Assembly: GCF_002813375.1 (NCBI RefSeq) | Contig: NZ_PHUJ01000003.1 | Span: 3,720,001-3,784,000 of the forward strand | Length of the DNA stretch: 64,000 nucleotides | Reading direction: 5' to 3' | From: Pseudonocardia alni | GTDB taxonomy: Bacteria > Actinomycetota > Actinomycetes > Mycobacteriales > Pseudonocardiaceae | Shown: positions 44,047 to 51,496 of the stretch, piece by piece | Layout of the letters: the number at the start of each line of letters is the position of its first letter | How positions within the stretch are numbered: position 1 is the first letter of the stretch | The notes under the pieces: model-generated | Told to the model about the DNA's origin: nothing | Databases searched by the model: none | What the model saw: the letters and a program-made list of their open reading frames with translations, nothing else | Made by a program: the position numbers and the translations under genes

Positions 44047-44691
44047 CTAGCCGACCACGCGGTGCAGGACGGCCGAGATGTGCGGCTGCATCGGCTGCCC
44101 GACCATCGCGCGCTCGTCGACGTAGGCGAGGTCGCCCTGGTTGACCAGGCCGTAAAGCCGCTTCGCCGCGGTGACCTCCTTGGCCGAGGGCGTCCGGGCG
44201 ATGGCGTCGGTCTCGATCTGCCAGGACCGCATGTCGCCCCGCGGCCCGTAGTAGACCTCGACGATCCCGGTGTGGTGCGCGATCAGGACCTCGATCGAGC
44301 CGTCCTCCTGGGGCCGCCAGAAGCCGGTCTCGCGGGCGGCCTGGCGGATGATCCCGCCGTCGTCGTCGAGCAGCCAGGAGCGGGCCTCGTAGGACAGGAA
44401 CGGACGGCCGTCGTGCGCCCAGGTGATCTGCTGGCCGAAGTGGAACGGGCCCTCGATCGTCGGGTAGACGACCTCGCCGGTGCCGCGCCAGGTACCGACC
44501 AGCGGTAGCAGGCCGAGGCAGGCCTCGTGCAGGTCGGGGCCCTGGCGCAGGTTGGCGGTGTCGTCGTCGACGGGCAGGTCGGGCCACTGCGGCCGGTTGC
44601 GCTGCGGGGAGTCCGGGGCCGCGTTCTCCGGACCGGTGATCGTGGTCTGCAGCTCCTCGTCGGACGCTGCGGCGGGCTCGGGGTCGGTCAC
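44047..44691 (-). CDS. Nitrobindin-like heme-binding beta-barrel (THAP4/FABP-like) protein
   Basis: 214 residues from a GTG at 44691. After a disordered acidic N-terminus of about 60 residues comes the nitrobindin signature GTWRGTGEVVYP (GxWxGxG), then HFGQQITWAHDGRPFLSYEARSW, FWRPQEDGSIEVLIAHHTGIVEVYYG, and the C-terminal QPMQPHISAVLHRVVG, whose His residues include the likely proximal heme ligand. In M. tuberculosis the same family is Rv0813c, next to the sulfur genes as here. It binds heme and nitric-oxide-related ligands in characterised members. Coupled on both sides. Confidence 0.9.
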   Translation of the reverse strand: MTDPEPAAASDEELQTTITGPENAAPDSPQRNRPQWPDLPVDDDTANLRQGPDLHEACLGLLPLVGTWRGTGEVVYPTIEGPFHFGQQITWAHDGRPFLSYEARSWLLDDDGGIIRQAARETGFWRPQEDGSIEVLIAHHTGIVEVYYGPRGDMRSWQIETDAIARTPSAKEVTAAKRLYGLVNQGDLAYVDERAMVGQPMQPHISAVLHRVVG

Positions 44692-44858
44692 GGGGTCTGC
44701 TCCTCGGTGTGGTGGTCGTCGGGGTCCCGTTCGGGATCGGGACCCGGCCCGGGCGCGGCGACGGGCTCGACGACGAACAGGCGACGGAGCAACCAGCCGG
44801 CCCAGGCGGCGGTTCCCGCGGACAGGGCGATCAACAGCCCGGTGGAGAACCAGTGCAC
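44688..44858 (-). CDS. 56-residue single-pass membrane peptide heading the nitrobindin-pxpBC operon
   Basis: A short frame from a GTG at 44858 to a TGA at 44688 whose last bases overlap the nitrobindin start (GTGA), the same coupling used through this operon. It starts HWFSTGLLIALSAGTAAW, one clear membrane helix, then WLLRRLFVVEPV with positive residues inside, and ends in an acidic, Pro-rich tail (PERDPDDHHTEEQTP). Third positions are nearly all G or C as in real genes here. I know no named family. It may anchor or recruit the neighbouring proteins; that is a guess. Confidence 0.6.
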   Translation of the reverse strand: MHWFSTGLLIALSAGTAAWAGWLLRRLFVVEPVAAPGPGPDPERDPDDHHTEEQTP

Positions 44859-44995
44859 GGCGGGCGAGTCTACTGACCTGCCACGCCGGCGCGCCTCCCC
44901 GGCCGTTCCGACGCGCGGGCCGGCGGTACCGGAACGCCGAACGCCGCCCCGGCGGGACCGGGACGGCGTTCGGTGGAACGGGCGGGCGCCCTCGC

Positions 44996-45076
44996 GCTCA
45001 GGCGACGGTGTCGTCTCGCGCCTTCGCAGGCTCAGGCGACGGTGTCGTCTTGCGCCTTCGCAGGCTCAGGCGACGG
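44996..45076. repeat. 34-bp tandem duplication running out of the DUF1416 gene end
   Basis: A 34-base unit starting GCTCAGGCGACGGTGTCGTC lies at 44996-45029 and 45030-45063 (one difference), and its first 13 bases occur a third time at 45064-45076, where they contain the DUF1416 stop codon. The gene end has thus been copied outwards twice. The rest of the 44859-45065 gap shows no gene and must hold the promoter of the nitrobindin operon. Confidence 0.8.
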
Positions 45077-45365
45077 CGATCTCCGCGCGGTGCAGCCCCG
45101 GCCCGTCGACGACGAGCTCGGACTGCCCGTTACCCGAGCGCGACAGCGCCCGGACGGTCCAGGTGCCCGGGGCGGCGAAGAACCGGAAGTCACCCGAGGC
45201 CGAGGACACGACCTCCGCGGTGAACTCCCCGGTGCCGTCGAGCAGCCGGACGAAGGCACCGGCCACCGGATCGCCGGCGGCGACGACGCGGCCGGCGAGC
45301 ACGGTCTCCTTGGAGAGGTCCGTGTTCGGGGGCAGGGTCAGGTTCTGGTCAGGTGCGGCACACAC
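45066..45365 (-). CDS. DUF1416 family protein (SseC-like)
   Basis: 99 residues from a GTG at 45365, one base after the sulfurtransferase stop. It is a small beta-sandwich by appearance (ETVLAGRVVAAGDPVAGAFVRLLD, FRFFAAPGTWTVRAL, VDGPGLHRAEIAV), resembling carboxypeptidase-regulatory/CNA-B folds. The N-terminal CAAPDQNLTLPPNTDLS matches DUF1416 / SseC, always found with CysA-type thiosulfate sulfurtransferases (Rv0814c-Rv0815c). Its biochemical role is unknown; it is thought to assist the sulfurtransferase. Confidence 0.92.
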   Translation of the reverse strand: MCAAPDQNLTLPPNTDLSKETVLAGRVVAAGDPVAGAFVRLLDGTGEFTAEVVSSASGDFRFFAAPGTWTVRALSRSGNGQSELVVDGPGLHRAEIAVA

Positions 45366-45366
45366 G

Positions 45367-46203
45367 TCACTTCGCTCCCAGCTCGATCGGCACGCCGATC
45401 AGCGAGCCGTACTCGGTCCAGCTGCCGTCGTAGTTCTTGACGTCGGAGTGGCCCAGGAGCTCGTGCAGCACGACCCAGGTGTGGCTGGAGCGCTCGCCGA
45501 TGCGGCAGTAGGCGATGGTCGCCTTGCCCTCGTCGAAGCCGGCCTCCTTGTAGAGGGAGGCGAGCTCGTCGTTCGACTTGAAGGTGCCGTCCTCGTTGGC
45601 CGCCTTCGACCACGGGATGTTGATCGCGCTCGGCACGTGGCCCGGACGCTGGCTCTGCTCCTGCGGGAGGTGGGCCGGGGCCAGGATCTTGCCGGAGAAC
45701 TCGTCGGGCGACCGGACGTCGACCAGGTTCTTGGCGTCGATCGCGTCGACGACCTCGTCGCGGAACGCGCGGATCGAGGTGTCGGCCTCCTTGGCGGTGT
45801 AGGAGGTCGCGGGGCGGTCCTTGACGTCGGTGGTCAGGGTCCGGCCGTCGAGCTCCCACTTCTTGCGGCCGCCGTCGAGCAGCACCACGTCGTCGTGGCC
45901 GTAGAGCTTGAACTCCCAGTACGCGTAGGCGGCGAACCAGTTGTTGTTGCCGCCGTAGAGCACGACCTTGTCGTCGTTCGAGACGCCCTTGGCGGAGAGC
46001 AGCTGCTCGAACTGCTCCTTGGTGGGGATGTCGCGACGGACCGCGTCCTGCAGCTCGTCGGTCCAGTTGACCTTGACCGCACCGGGGATGTGGCCCCCGT
46101 CGTAGGCGGTGGTGTCCTCGTCGACCTCGAGGAACACCACCCCGTCGGTCTCCAGGTTCTCTTCCGCCCAGTCGGCGGTGACGAGGACGTCCTCGCGGCT
46201 CAT
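45367..46203 (-). CDS. Thiosulfate sulfurtransferase (CysA/SseA rhodanese type)
   Basis: 278 residues from an ATG at 46203. It has two rhodanese domains: an inactive N-terminal one (VLVTADWAEENL to LLDGGRKKWELDGR) and a catalytic C-terminal one with Cys233 in ATIAYCRIGERSSHTW. NLVDVRSPDEFSGK and GHVPSAINIPWSKAANEDG are typical of the actinobacterial CysA2/SseA group. It moves a sulfane sulfur from thiosulfate or a similar donor to an acceptor in the cytoplasm. Middle gene of the operon DUF4395-sulfurtransferase-DUF1416, preceded by a Cys-rich leader peptide. Confidence 0.94.
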   Translation of the reverse strand: MSREDVLVTADWAEENLETDGVVFLEVDEDTTAYDGGHIPGAVKVNWTDELQDAVRRDIPTKEQFEQLLSAKGVSNDDKVVLYGGNNNWFAAYAYWEFKLYGHDDVVLLDGGRKKWELDGRTLTTDVKDRPATSYTAKEADTSIRAFRDEVVDAIDAKNLVDVRSPDEFSGKILAPAHLPQEQSQRPGHVPSAINIPWSKAANEDGTFKSNDELASLYKEAGFDEGKATIAYCRIGERSSHTWVVLHELLGHSDVKNYDGSWTEYGSLIGVPIELGAK

Positions 46204-46237
46204 GTCGATCTCTCCCGAATCGTGTGTCGTGGAACGG

Positions 46238-46696
46238 TCAGGACTGCGCGGCGGTGCCGCGCAGGCGGGCGAGGAGCCCGTACATCTCGCAGCCGAGGCA
46301 GAAGCCGAAGGCCGCGTTGAGGAAGGCCGCCGCGAGGGCCGCCGCCGTGGCGACGACACCGAGCACGGTCAGGCCGGACAGGTAGCCGGCCGCCGCGACG
46401 ACGGTGAACACCAGCCCGACGGTCTGCGAGAAGCGGACCGGGGCGGCGTCCTCGCGCTCGGCGGGCGGACCCAGCCGGGGCGCGAGGAGGTGCCGGTACA
46501 CGACGCCGTAGGGGGCGAACCGCATGCCGGCGAACGCGCCGACGGCGAAGACGACGGCCTGCGCGAGTACGAGCAGGCCGCTGCCGGACAGCAACACCAG
46601 CGCCAGGACGACGGTGGTGATCGCGGCGGAGAAGCGGACCCCGCGCGGGTCGAGCCGGGGCTCGACGAGCGCGGATCCGCGGTCCGTGACGGACAT
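46238..46696 (-). CDS. DUF4395 membrane protein
   Basis: 152 residues from an ATG at 46696. Four membrane segments appear (TTVVLALVLLSGSGLLVLA, VVFAVGAFAGMRFAPYG, TVGLVFTVVAAAGYLSGL, VVATAAALAAAFLNAAFGFCL). The C-terminus has the Cys pair GFCLGCEMYGL, placed as in DUF4395 proteins that accompany sulfurtransferases and thioredoxins. Likely handles sulfur or thiols at the membrane; no function is proven. Its ribosome binding site (GGAG in CTGGAGTCCG) can pair with the end of the leader peptide gene upstream. Confidence 0.9.
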   Translation of the reverse strand: MSVTDRGSALVEPRLDPRGVRFSAAITTVVLALVLLSGSGLLVLAQAVVFAVGAFAGMRFAPYGVVYRHLLAPRLGPPAEREDAAPVRFSQTVGLVFTVVAAAGYLSGLTVLGVVATAAALAAAFLNAAFGFCLGCEMYGLLARLRGTAAQS

Positions 46697-46770
46697 CGGA
46701 CTCCAGTAACCGGGGTGGCAACCTCGGCGTCGCGGGACGCCGGGGCTCAGGACACGCGGGTCAGGAGTCC
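46697..46770 (-). promoter_or_regulatory. Cysteine-responsive translational attenuator
   Basis: In the transcript (leftward), the last codons of the leader peptide gene give GGACTCC (46764-46770) and the ribosome site of the DUF4395 gene gives GGAGTCC (46698-46704); these are fully complementary. A second stem GGCGTC/GACGCC folds between them. A ribosome stalled at the Cys codons for lack of cysteine would change this folding, while free passage would let the ribosome site be hidden. The mechanism is inferred by analogy with polycysteine leader ORFs described in mycobacteria. Confidence 0.6.
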
Positions 46771-46835
46771 AGACACAGGCAGCCGGCGAGGCGGCACAGA
46801 TCGACCGTGCGGCGTCGGGTCAGCGGCCAGTTCAC
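46761..46835 (-). CDS. 24-residue cysteine-rich leader peptide of the sulfur operon
   Basis: The frame runs from a GTG at 46835 to a TGA at 46761 and ends CRLAGCLCLDS, with Cys at residues 14, 19 and 21. A good -10 box places the transcript start at the GTG itself. Short leaderless frames with clustered Cys codons just upstream of sulfur genes are known cysteine-responsive attenuators in mycobacteria, and the position here (64 bases before a DUF4395-sulfurtransferase operon) is the same. The peptide itself probably has no function; its translation is the sensor. Confidence 0.8.
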   Translation of the reverse strand: MNWPLTRRRTVDLCRLAGCLCLDS

Positions 46836-46842
46836 GGGTCCG

Positions 46843-46848
46843 AGCCTA
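46843..46848 (-). promoter_or_regulatory. -10 box of the leaderless sulfur-operon transcript
   Basis: Read leftward, TAGGCT ends seven bases before the leader-peptide GTG, identical in sequence to the purS and aminotransferase boxes. It sits between the leader and the upstream thioredoxin-like gene, so the operon does not depend on that gene. Confidence 0.6.
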
Positions 46849-46904
46849 GCCGACGATCCGCGCCGAGCCCAGCAGTCGGCGCCCACCGGACATCACACAC
46901 GTTC

Positions 46905-47336
46905 TCAGCCGGTGGGAAGGGCGGCGACGAGCTCGTCGGTGCGCGGGACCCCGGAGACCCGGAGGACCTCGGCACCGCGGGCGTCGAAGACGACCGTCGT
47001 CGGGGTCCGCAACACGCCCAGCGCCCGGGCGACGTCGACGCGCTCGGCCACGTCGACCTCCACGTGCGCCACGCCCGGGTCCGCCGCGGCCAGGTCGCCG
47101 AGGACGCGCGCGGTCTGCCGGCACGGCGCGCAGACCGGTGAGGACAGCTGCAGCAGCAGCGCCCGGCGCCCGTCCGGCCCGGTCCCGGCCAGCTCCCAGC
47201 CCGGCCCGGCCACGGCGGGCGCGCCGCTGTCGTCGCCGGAGGGCCGCAGCCGCCCCGAACGGCTGCGCAGGACCAGCCCGACGAGGGTCGCCACCAGCAG
47301 GACGACGACCAGCACCACCGCACCCGTGACGTCCAC
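46905..47336 (-). CDS. Membrane-anchored thioredoxin-like (TlpA-type) protein
   Basis: 143 residues from an ATG or GTG at 47336. One N-terminal membrane helix (TGAVVLVVVLLVATLVGLVL) is followed by a basic linker and a thioredoxin fold: LLLQLSSPVCAPCRQTARVL with the redox pair Cys69-Cys72, HVEVDVAE, and the cis-Pro loop RTPTTVVFDA. The CAPC active site differs from thioredoxin CGPC. Matches the Rv0816c (ThiX) position next to the sulfur genes. It should face outwards if the N-terminus is cytoplasmic. Follows the DUF2993 gene by 12 bases, so probably co-transcribed with it. Confidence 0.85.
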   Translation of the reverse strand: MDVTGAVVLVVVLLVATLVGLVLRSRSGRLRPSGDDSGAPAVAGPGWELAGTGPDGRRALLLQLSSPVCAPCRQTARVLGDLAAADPGVAHVEVDVAERVDVARALGVLRTPTTVVFDARGAEVLRVSGVPRTDELVAALPTG

Positions 47337-47348
47337 CGACGCCCCCTC

Positions 47349-48179
47349 TCAGCCCGCGGAGCGGGACGTGCCCGGTCCGCCGCCCACGCTCAGGTCGCGC
47401 ACGGACCCGGCGATCTGCAGGACGTTGTACTCCGGAACACCGGCCGAGGTCGCGGTGACGCCCAGCGGCAGCGGACCCGGGTCGATGTCCACGGCGAGCG
47501 CGCGCAGCATCGAGGTGCGGACCGCGTCCGGCACCGGCTCGTCCGAGCCGTTGATCCGGACGTCCCGCGGGACGATCCGCATCGTGCCGTGGTCGACGAG
47601 GAGCACGGTCAGGACGGCCACCTGCGTGTCGGCCCCGTCCACCGGCATCTCCGCGACGAACCGTGCCGCGTTGCGCGGGTCGAGTCCGCGCAGCGCCGGG
47701 TCGCCGCCGGCCCGGATCACCGAGTCGATCGCGTTGGCGTCGACGGCCTCGACCGACAGCCGCGTCACCCCGGCGGCCGGCCCGCCGGCGTCGACGACCA
47801 TCCGGCGGATGTCGTTCGGGCTGACCTGCACGATCCCCTCGGCCGCCGCGGCGCGGAACCGGGCGGGTCCGGGCCCGGCGAGGTCGGACAGGTCCCCGCG
47901 CAGGCCGTACATCTGTACCTGGAGCTCGGGGGTGCGCAGCGGCCCGACCGGGACCCGCTGCAGCGTCATCTCGACATGGTCGTAGCGGCCGGTCGCGGCC
48001 TGGGCGAGGACAGAGAAGCCGTGCACCTGCACACGCGGGTCCTCGGGGAGGTCGAGCCGGTCGCGCAGCGCACGGGAGACGCCCGCCTCGACCGCCGCGC
48101 CGGTGGCGAGGTCGCCCGCGACGAGCACGGCGGCCACCGCCAGGACGGTGGCGAGCACGCGACGGACGGGGCGTCCCAC
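47349..48179 (-). CDS. DUF2993 (LmeA-like) phospholipid-binding protein
   Basis: 276 residues from a GTG at 48179. A signal-anchor (RVLATVLAVAAVLVAGDLATGAAV) leads to the mature domain. ERxxSRALRDRLDLPEDPRVQVHGFSVLAQAATGRYDHVEM is the DUF2993 opening, with repeated beta-strands after it (SVEAVDANAIDSVI; LLVDHGTMRIVPRDVRI). Family members such as LmeA of mycobacteria bind phospholipid in the periplasm and help lipomannan elongation. Matches the Rv0817c position. Divergent from the GlnR-like regulator. Confidence 0.88.
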   Translation of the reverse strand: MGRPVRRVLATVLAVAAVLVAGDLATGAAVEAGVSRALRDRLDLPEDPRVQVHGFSVLAQAATGRYDHVEMTLQRVPVGPLRTPELQVQMYGLRGDLSDLAGPGPARFRAAAAEGIVQVSPNDIRRMVVDAGGPAAGVTRLSVEAVDANAIDSVIRAGGDPALRGLDPRNAARFVAEMPVDGADTQVAVLTVLLVDHGTMRIVPRDVRINGSDEPVPDAVRTSMLRALAVDIDPGPLPLGVTATSAGVPEYNVLQIAGSVRDLSVGGGPGTSRSAG

Positions 48180-48380
48180 GACCGGGCCTCCACAGGATCG
48201 GGATACGTCCTGACCAGGGTAGAGAGCCCGGCCGCCGGCCCGGTGGGCGGCCCCGGGGCCCCGGAGCGGACCCCGTCCCCGACGGGAACGATCCAGTTCG
48301 TGGCGTGAAACCCGTCGCTCTGCGGCTGACCGTGGGGTGACGTCCCGGTATCGTCCGCGTATCGCGAGAAGGGGGAGTCC

Positions 48381-49166
48381 ATGGAACTGCTCCTGCTGAC
48401 CACGGCTCCGGATGCGGCAGCCGTACTGCCCGCCCTGTCGCTGCTGCCGCACAACGTGCGGACCGCGGCGCCCGAGGTGGCGGCACTGCTCGACGCCGGT
48501 CCGCACGACGCCGTCCTGGTGGACGCCCGTTCCGACCTGGTCGCCGCGCGCAGCCTGTGCCGGCTGCTGGGCAGCGCCGGGACCGACGCGCCGGTGATCG
48601 CCGTGCTGAACGAGGGCGGCCTGGTCGCCGTGTCCGGCGAGTGGGTGGTCGACGAGATCCTGCTCCCCGACACCGGCCCGGCCGAGGTGGACGCGCGGCT
48701 GCGGCTGTTGCGGTCGCGCCCCGGTGCCGAGTCCGCGTCCGGGGGTGGCGCGCTCGTCCTCGGCGAGCTCGTCATCGACGAGGCGACGTACTCGGCGCGG
48801 CTCAAGGGCCGCCTGCTGGAGCTCACCTACAAGGAGTTCGAGCTGCTCAAGTACCTCGCGCAGCACGCGGGACGGGTGTTCACCCGGGCGCAGCTGCTGC
48901 AGGAGGTCTGGGGCTACGACTTCTTCGGTGGCACCCGCACCGTCGACGTCCACGTCCGGCGGCTGCGCGCCAAGCTCGGCGGCGAGCACGAGCAGATGAT
49001 CGGCACCGTGCGCAACGTCGGCTACAAGTTCGTCCGCCCGTCGCGCGGCGGGCTGTCCGCGCCGCCCGACCAGGACGACGCGGACCCCGAGCCCGTCCCG
49101 GACCGTCGCCTGCCCGGCGCCCGGCCCCCGACCGGCCCGGGACGTGGAGCGTGGGTCCCGCGGTGA
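48381..49166 (+). CDS. OmpR-type atypical response regulator, GlnR-like
   Basis: 261 residues from an ATG at 48381, behind AGAAGGGGGAG. The N-terminal receiver keeps one Asp ([12 protein letters not shown]) but lacks the acidic pair that normally follows the first strand ([10 protein letters not shown]), as in GlnR, which works without a kinase. The C-terminal DNA-binding wing is standard: [53 protein letters not shown], seen in its YKEFELL and [15 protein letters not shown] parts. A Pro-rich tail ends the protein. Corresponds by position to Rv0818. Nitrogen control is the known GlnR role; targets here are unknown. Confidence 0.9.
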   Translation: MELLLLTTAPDAAAVLPALSLLPHNVRTAAPEVAALLDAGPHDAVLVDARSDLVAARSLCRLLGSAGTDAPVIAVLNEGGLVAVSGEWVVDEILLPDTGPAEVDARLRLLRSRPGAESASGGGALVLGELVIDEATYSARLKGRLLELTYKEFELLKYLAQHAGRVFTRAQLLQEVWGYDFFGGTRTVDVHVRRLRAKLGGEHEQMIGTVRNVGYKFVRPSRGGLSAPPDQDDADPEPVPDRRLPGARPPTGPGRGAWVPR

Positions 49167-49168
49167 CC

Positions 49169-49174
49169 TAGGGT
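49169..49174 (+). promoter_or_regulatory. -10 box of a leaderless mshD transcript
   Basis: TAGGGT ends eight bases before the GTG at 49183, overlapping the end of the GlnR-like gene by its setting. No ribosome binding site lies between, which supports 49183 as the start. Confidence 0.5.
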
Positions 49175-49182
49175 CGGTGCTC

Positions 49183-50067
49183 GTGGACCCGCAGGAGCAC
49201 TCCCGTCTCGACGCCGCCACCGTCTCCGCGGTGCAGGACCTGCTGAGGGCGGCGACCGGCGCCGACGGCGCCGAACCGCTCTCCGAGCAGTTCCTGATGC
49301 ACCTGCGCCCGGACGCCCCCGCCGACGGTGTGGCGCACCTCGTCGTCCCCGGTGACGACGGAGCCGTGGCCGGCTACGCCCAGGTCGACGGCACCTACGC
49401 CGAGCTGGCCGTGCACCCTGGCGCACGACGGCGGGGAATCGGCGGCGCGCTCGTCGCTGCGGTCGAGAAGGTCACCGCCGACCCGCACGTGTGGGCGCAC
49501 GGCGACCTCGACGCCGCGAAGGGGCTCGCCGCGGGCCGCGGCTACCGCCGGGACCGCGTGCTCTGGCAGATGCGCCGCACCGGTGCGGCGGGCCCGCTGC
49601 CCGCCCTGACCGTCCCCGACGGCGTCACGATCCGTGCCTTCGAACCCGGCCGCGACGACGACGAGTTCCTCCGGGTCAACAACGCCGCCTTCGACTGGCA
49701 CCCCGAGCAGGGCGGCTGGACCGGCGCCGAGCTCGCCGCGCGGGAGGCCGAGGACTGGTTCGACCCGGCCGGGTTCCTGCTCGCCGTCGACGGCGGCGGC
49801 ACCCTGCTCGGCTACCACTGGACCAAGGTCCACCCGGCGACCGGCGACGAGCGGGCCCTGGGCGAGGTCTACGTCCTCGGCGTCGATCCGGCCGCCCACG
49901 GACGGGGGCTCGGCACGGTCCTGACCCTCGCCGGACTGCACCACCTGCACGACCGCGGGCTGGACACCGTGCTGCTCTACGTCGAGGCGGACAACGCCCC
50001 CGCCGTAGCCGTCTACGAGCGCCTCGGGTTCGCCGTACACGCCGCGGACGTCAACTACGCCCGGTGA
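49183..50067 (+). CDS. mshD: Mycothiol synthase (acetyltransferase MshD)
   Basis: 294 residues from a GTG at 49183. It adds acetyl-CoA to Cys-GlcN-inositol, the last step of mycothiol synthesis. Two GNAT domains are present: the first is worn (LAVHPGARRRGIGGALVAAVE), the second catalytic (VYVLGVDPAAHGRGLGTVLTLAGLHHL and LYVEADNAPAVAVYERLGF). MshD signatures VNNAAFDWHPEQGGWT and LLGYHWTKVHP are clear. Mycothiol restricts the host to Actinobacteria. Its place between a GlnR-like gene and pst genes matches Rv0818-Rv0820. Confidence 0.95.
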   Translation: MDPQEHSRLDAATVSAVQDLLRAATGADGAEPLSEQFLMHLRPDAPADGVAHLVVPGDDGAVAGYAQVDGTYAELAVHPGARRRGIGGALVAAVEKVTADPHVWAHGDLDAAKGLAAGRGYRRDRVLWQMRRTGAAGPLPALTVPDGVTIRAFEPGRDDDEFLRVNNAAFDWHPEQGGWTGAELAAREAEDWFDPAGFLLAVDGGGTLLGYHWTKVHPATGDERALGEVYVLGVDPAAHGRGLGTVLTLAGLHHLHDRGLDTVLLYVEADNAPAVAVYERLGFAVHAADVNYAR

Positions 50068-50142
50068 GACCCGGTCACCGTTCGACGACCGGTGACGGGT
50101 TCGTTCGAACGTGTGACGCAGGTCCACCCGGTCGCCGACCCT

Positions 50143-50164
50143 GTTCATCCCACGTTCATCTTCC
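50143..50164 (+). promoter_or_regulatory. PHO box (PhoP-binding direct repeats) upstream of pstS
   Basis: GTTCATCCCAC (50143-50153) is followed directly by GTTCATCTTCC (50154-50164). An 11-base direct repeat beginning GTTCA is the core PHO box of actinomycetes. A -10 candidate TAGCGT lies 28 bases further at 50192-50197. This fits induction of pstSCAB under phosphate limitation. Confidence 0.75.
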
Positions 50165-50265
50165 GTGGGGGTGGCGTCCAACGTCGACTCCTAGCGTCTG
50201 CGGCCGAGTGGTCACCCAGACCGCCGTCCCGCAACCGGCTCGGAGCCGACTCGGAGGAAACTGCA

Positions 50266-51369
50266 GTGAAGACCAAGCGGCGCGCGCCCCGGGCGCGCCT
50301 GGCTGCCGTCGGTATCGCCACGTCCTGCGCGCTGTTCGTCGCCGGCTGCGGTGCGGCGAACGAGGGCGGCGGCTCGGACGCCCAGGGTTCGGGCGTCACC
50401 GGCCAGATCGCCGGTGCGGGCGCGAGCTCCCAGCAGGCGGCCATGCAGGCCTGGATCGCCGGCTTCACCGGCGCGAACCCCGGCGCGACGGTCAACTATC
50501 AGCCGGTCGGCTCGGGCGGTGGCCGTACGCAGTTCGTCCAGGGGGCGGTCCAGTTCGCCGGGTCGGACGCCTACCTGAAGGACGACCAGCTGAACCAGGC
50601 GCGGCAGCGCTGCGGCGGCTCGGTCATCGAGATCCCGAACTACGTCTCGCCGATCGCCATCGTCTACAAGCTCGACGGCGTGCAGGACCTGAACCTGTCG
50701 CCGGCGACCATCGCGGGCCTGTTCAAGGGCGAGATCACGACCTGGAACGACCCCAAGGTCGCCGCGGACAACCCGGGCGTGCAGCTTCCGGCCACGGCGG
50801 TCACCCCGGTGCACCGCTCGGACGAGTCGGGCACCACCGAGAACTTCACCGACTTCCTCAACAAGGCCGCGGCGCAGGTGTGGACCGATGAGGGCGACGG
50901 CGAGTGGCCGATCCAGGGCGGCGAGGCCGCCCAGGGCACCTCCGGTGTCGTCGGCGCGGTGAACGCGGGCAACGGCACGATCGGCTACGCCGACGCGTCG
51001 CAGGCCGGCGAGCTGGGCAAGGCCAAGGTGAAGCTGGGCGACCAGAACGTCGAGCCGACCGCCGAGGCCGCCGCGAAGATCCTCGAGGAGTCCACGCGCG
51101 TCGAGGGCCAGGGCGACACCTCGTTCGCCTTCGACCTGAACAGGACCGCCACCGGCGGTGCCTACCCGGTGGTGCTGGTGTCGTACCTCCTCGCCTGCCC
51201 GACCTACCCCGACGCCGCCCAGGCCGACACCACCAAGGCGTTCCTGAACTACGTGGTCAGCACGGACGGTCAGCAGACCGCGGCGCAGAACGCGGGTTCG
51301 GCGCCCCTCTCCGAGGCCCTGCGTGGCCAGATCACCCCGGTGATCGACCAGATCAAGGCCGCCGGCTGA
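50266..51369 (+). CDS. pstS: Phosphate-binding lipoprotein PstS
   Basis: 367 residues from a GTG at 50266 with CGGAGGAAAC in front. The lipoprotein signal ends LFVAGC, making Cys28 the lipidated residue on the outside of the membrane. Phosphate-site motifs are GAGASSQQAAMQAW (early Ser/Thr contacts), VQFAGSDAYLKDDQ, and VHRSDESGTTENFTDFL, where Arg, Ser and Thr bind phosphate. It delivers phosphate to PstCA. A hairpin after the gene may let pstS be made in excess over the membrane genes. Confidence 0.96.
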   Translation: MKTKRRAPRARLAAVGIATSCALFVAGCGAANEGGGSDAQGSGVTGQIAGAGASSQQAAMQAWIAGFTGANPGATVNYQPVGSGGGRTQFVQGAVQFAGSDAYLKDDQLNQARQRCGGSVIEIPNYVSPIAIVYKLDGVQDLNLSPATIAGLFKGEITTWNDPKVAADNPGVQLPATAVTPVHRSDESGTTENFTDFLNKAAAQVWTDEGDGEWPIQGGEAAQGTSGVVGAVNAGNGTIGYADASQAGELGKAKVKLGDQNVEPTAEAAAKILEESTRVEGQGDTSFAFDLNRTATGGAYPVVLVSYLLACPTYPDAAQADTTKAFLNYVVSTDGQQTAAQNAGSAPLSEALRGQITPVIDQIKAAG

Positions 51370-51404
51370 CCGTCGGCTTGAGTCGGATGTCATCTAGCCA
51401 GGGG

Positions 51405-51441
51405 CCCCGGGCCGTGTTCATCATGGACACCGAGCCCGGGG
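51405..51441 (+). terminator. Attenuating hairpin between pstS and pstC
   Basis: CCCCGGGC (51405-51412) pairs with GCCCGGGG (51434-51441), and TGT and CAT pair inside with ACA and ATG. No T-run follows, so it may be a partial terminator or an end that stabilises pstS mRNA. Confidence 0.6.
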
Positions 51442-51496
51442 TTCCCCGGTGCCGTCCTCCCCTGCCCAGCGCACGATCGCACCCCCAGGGATCACT

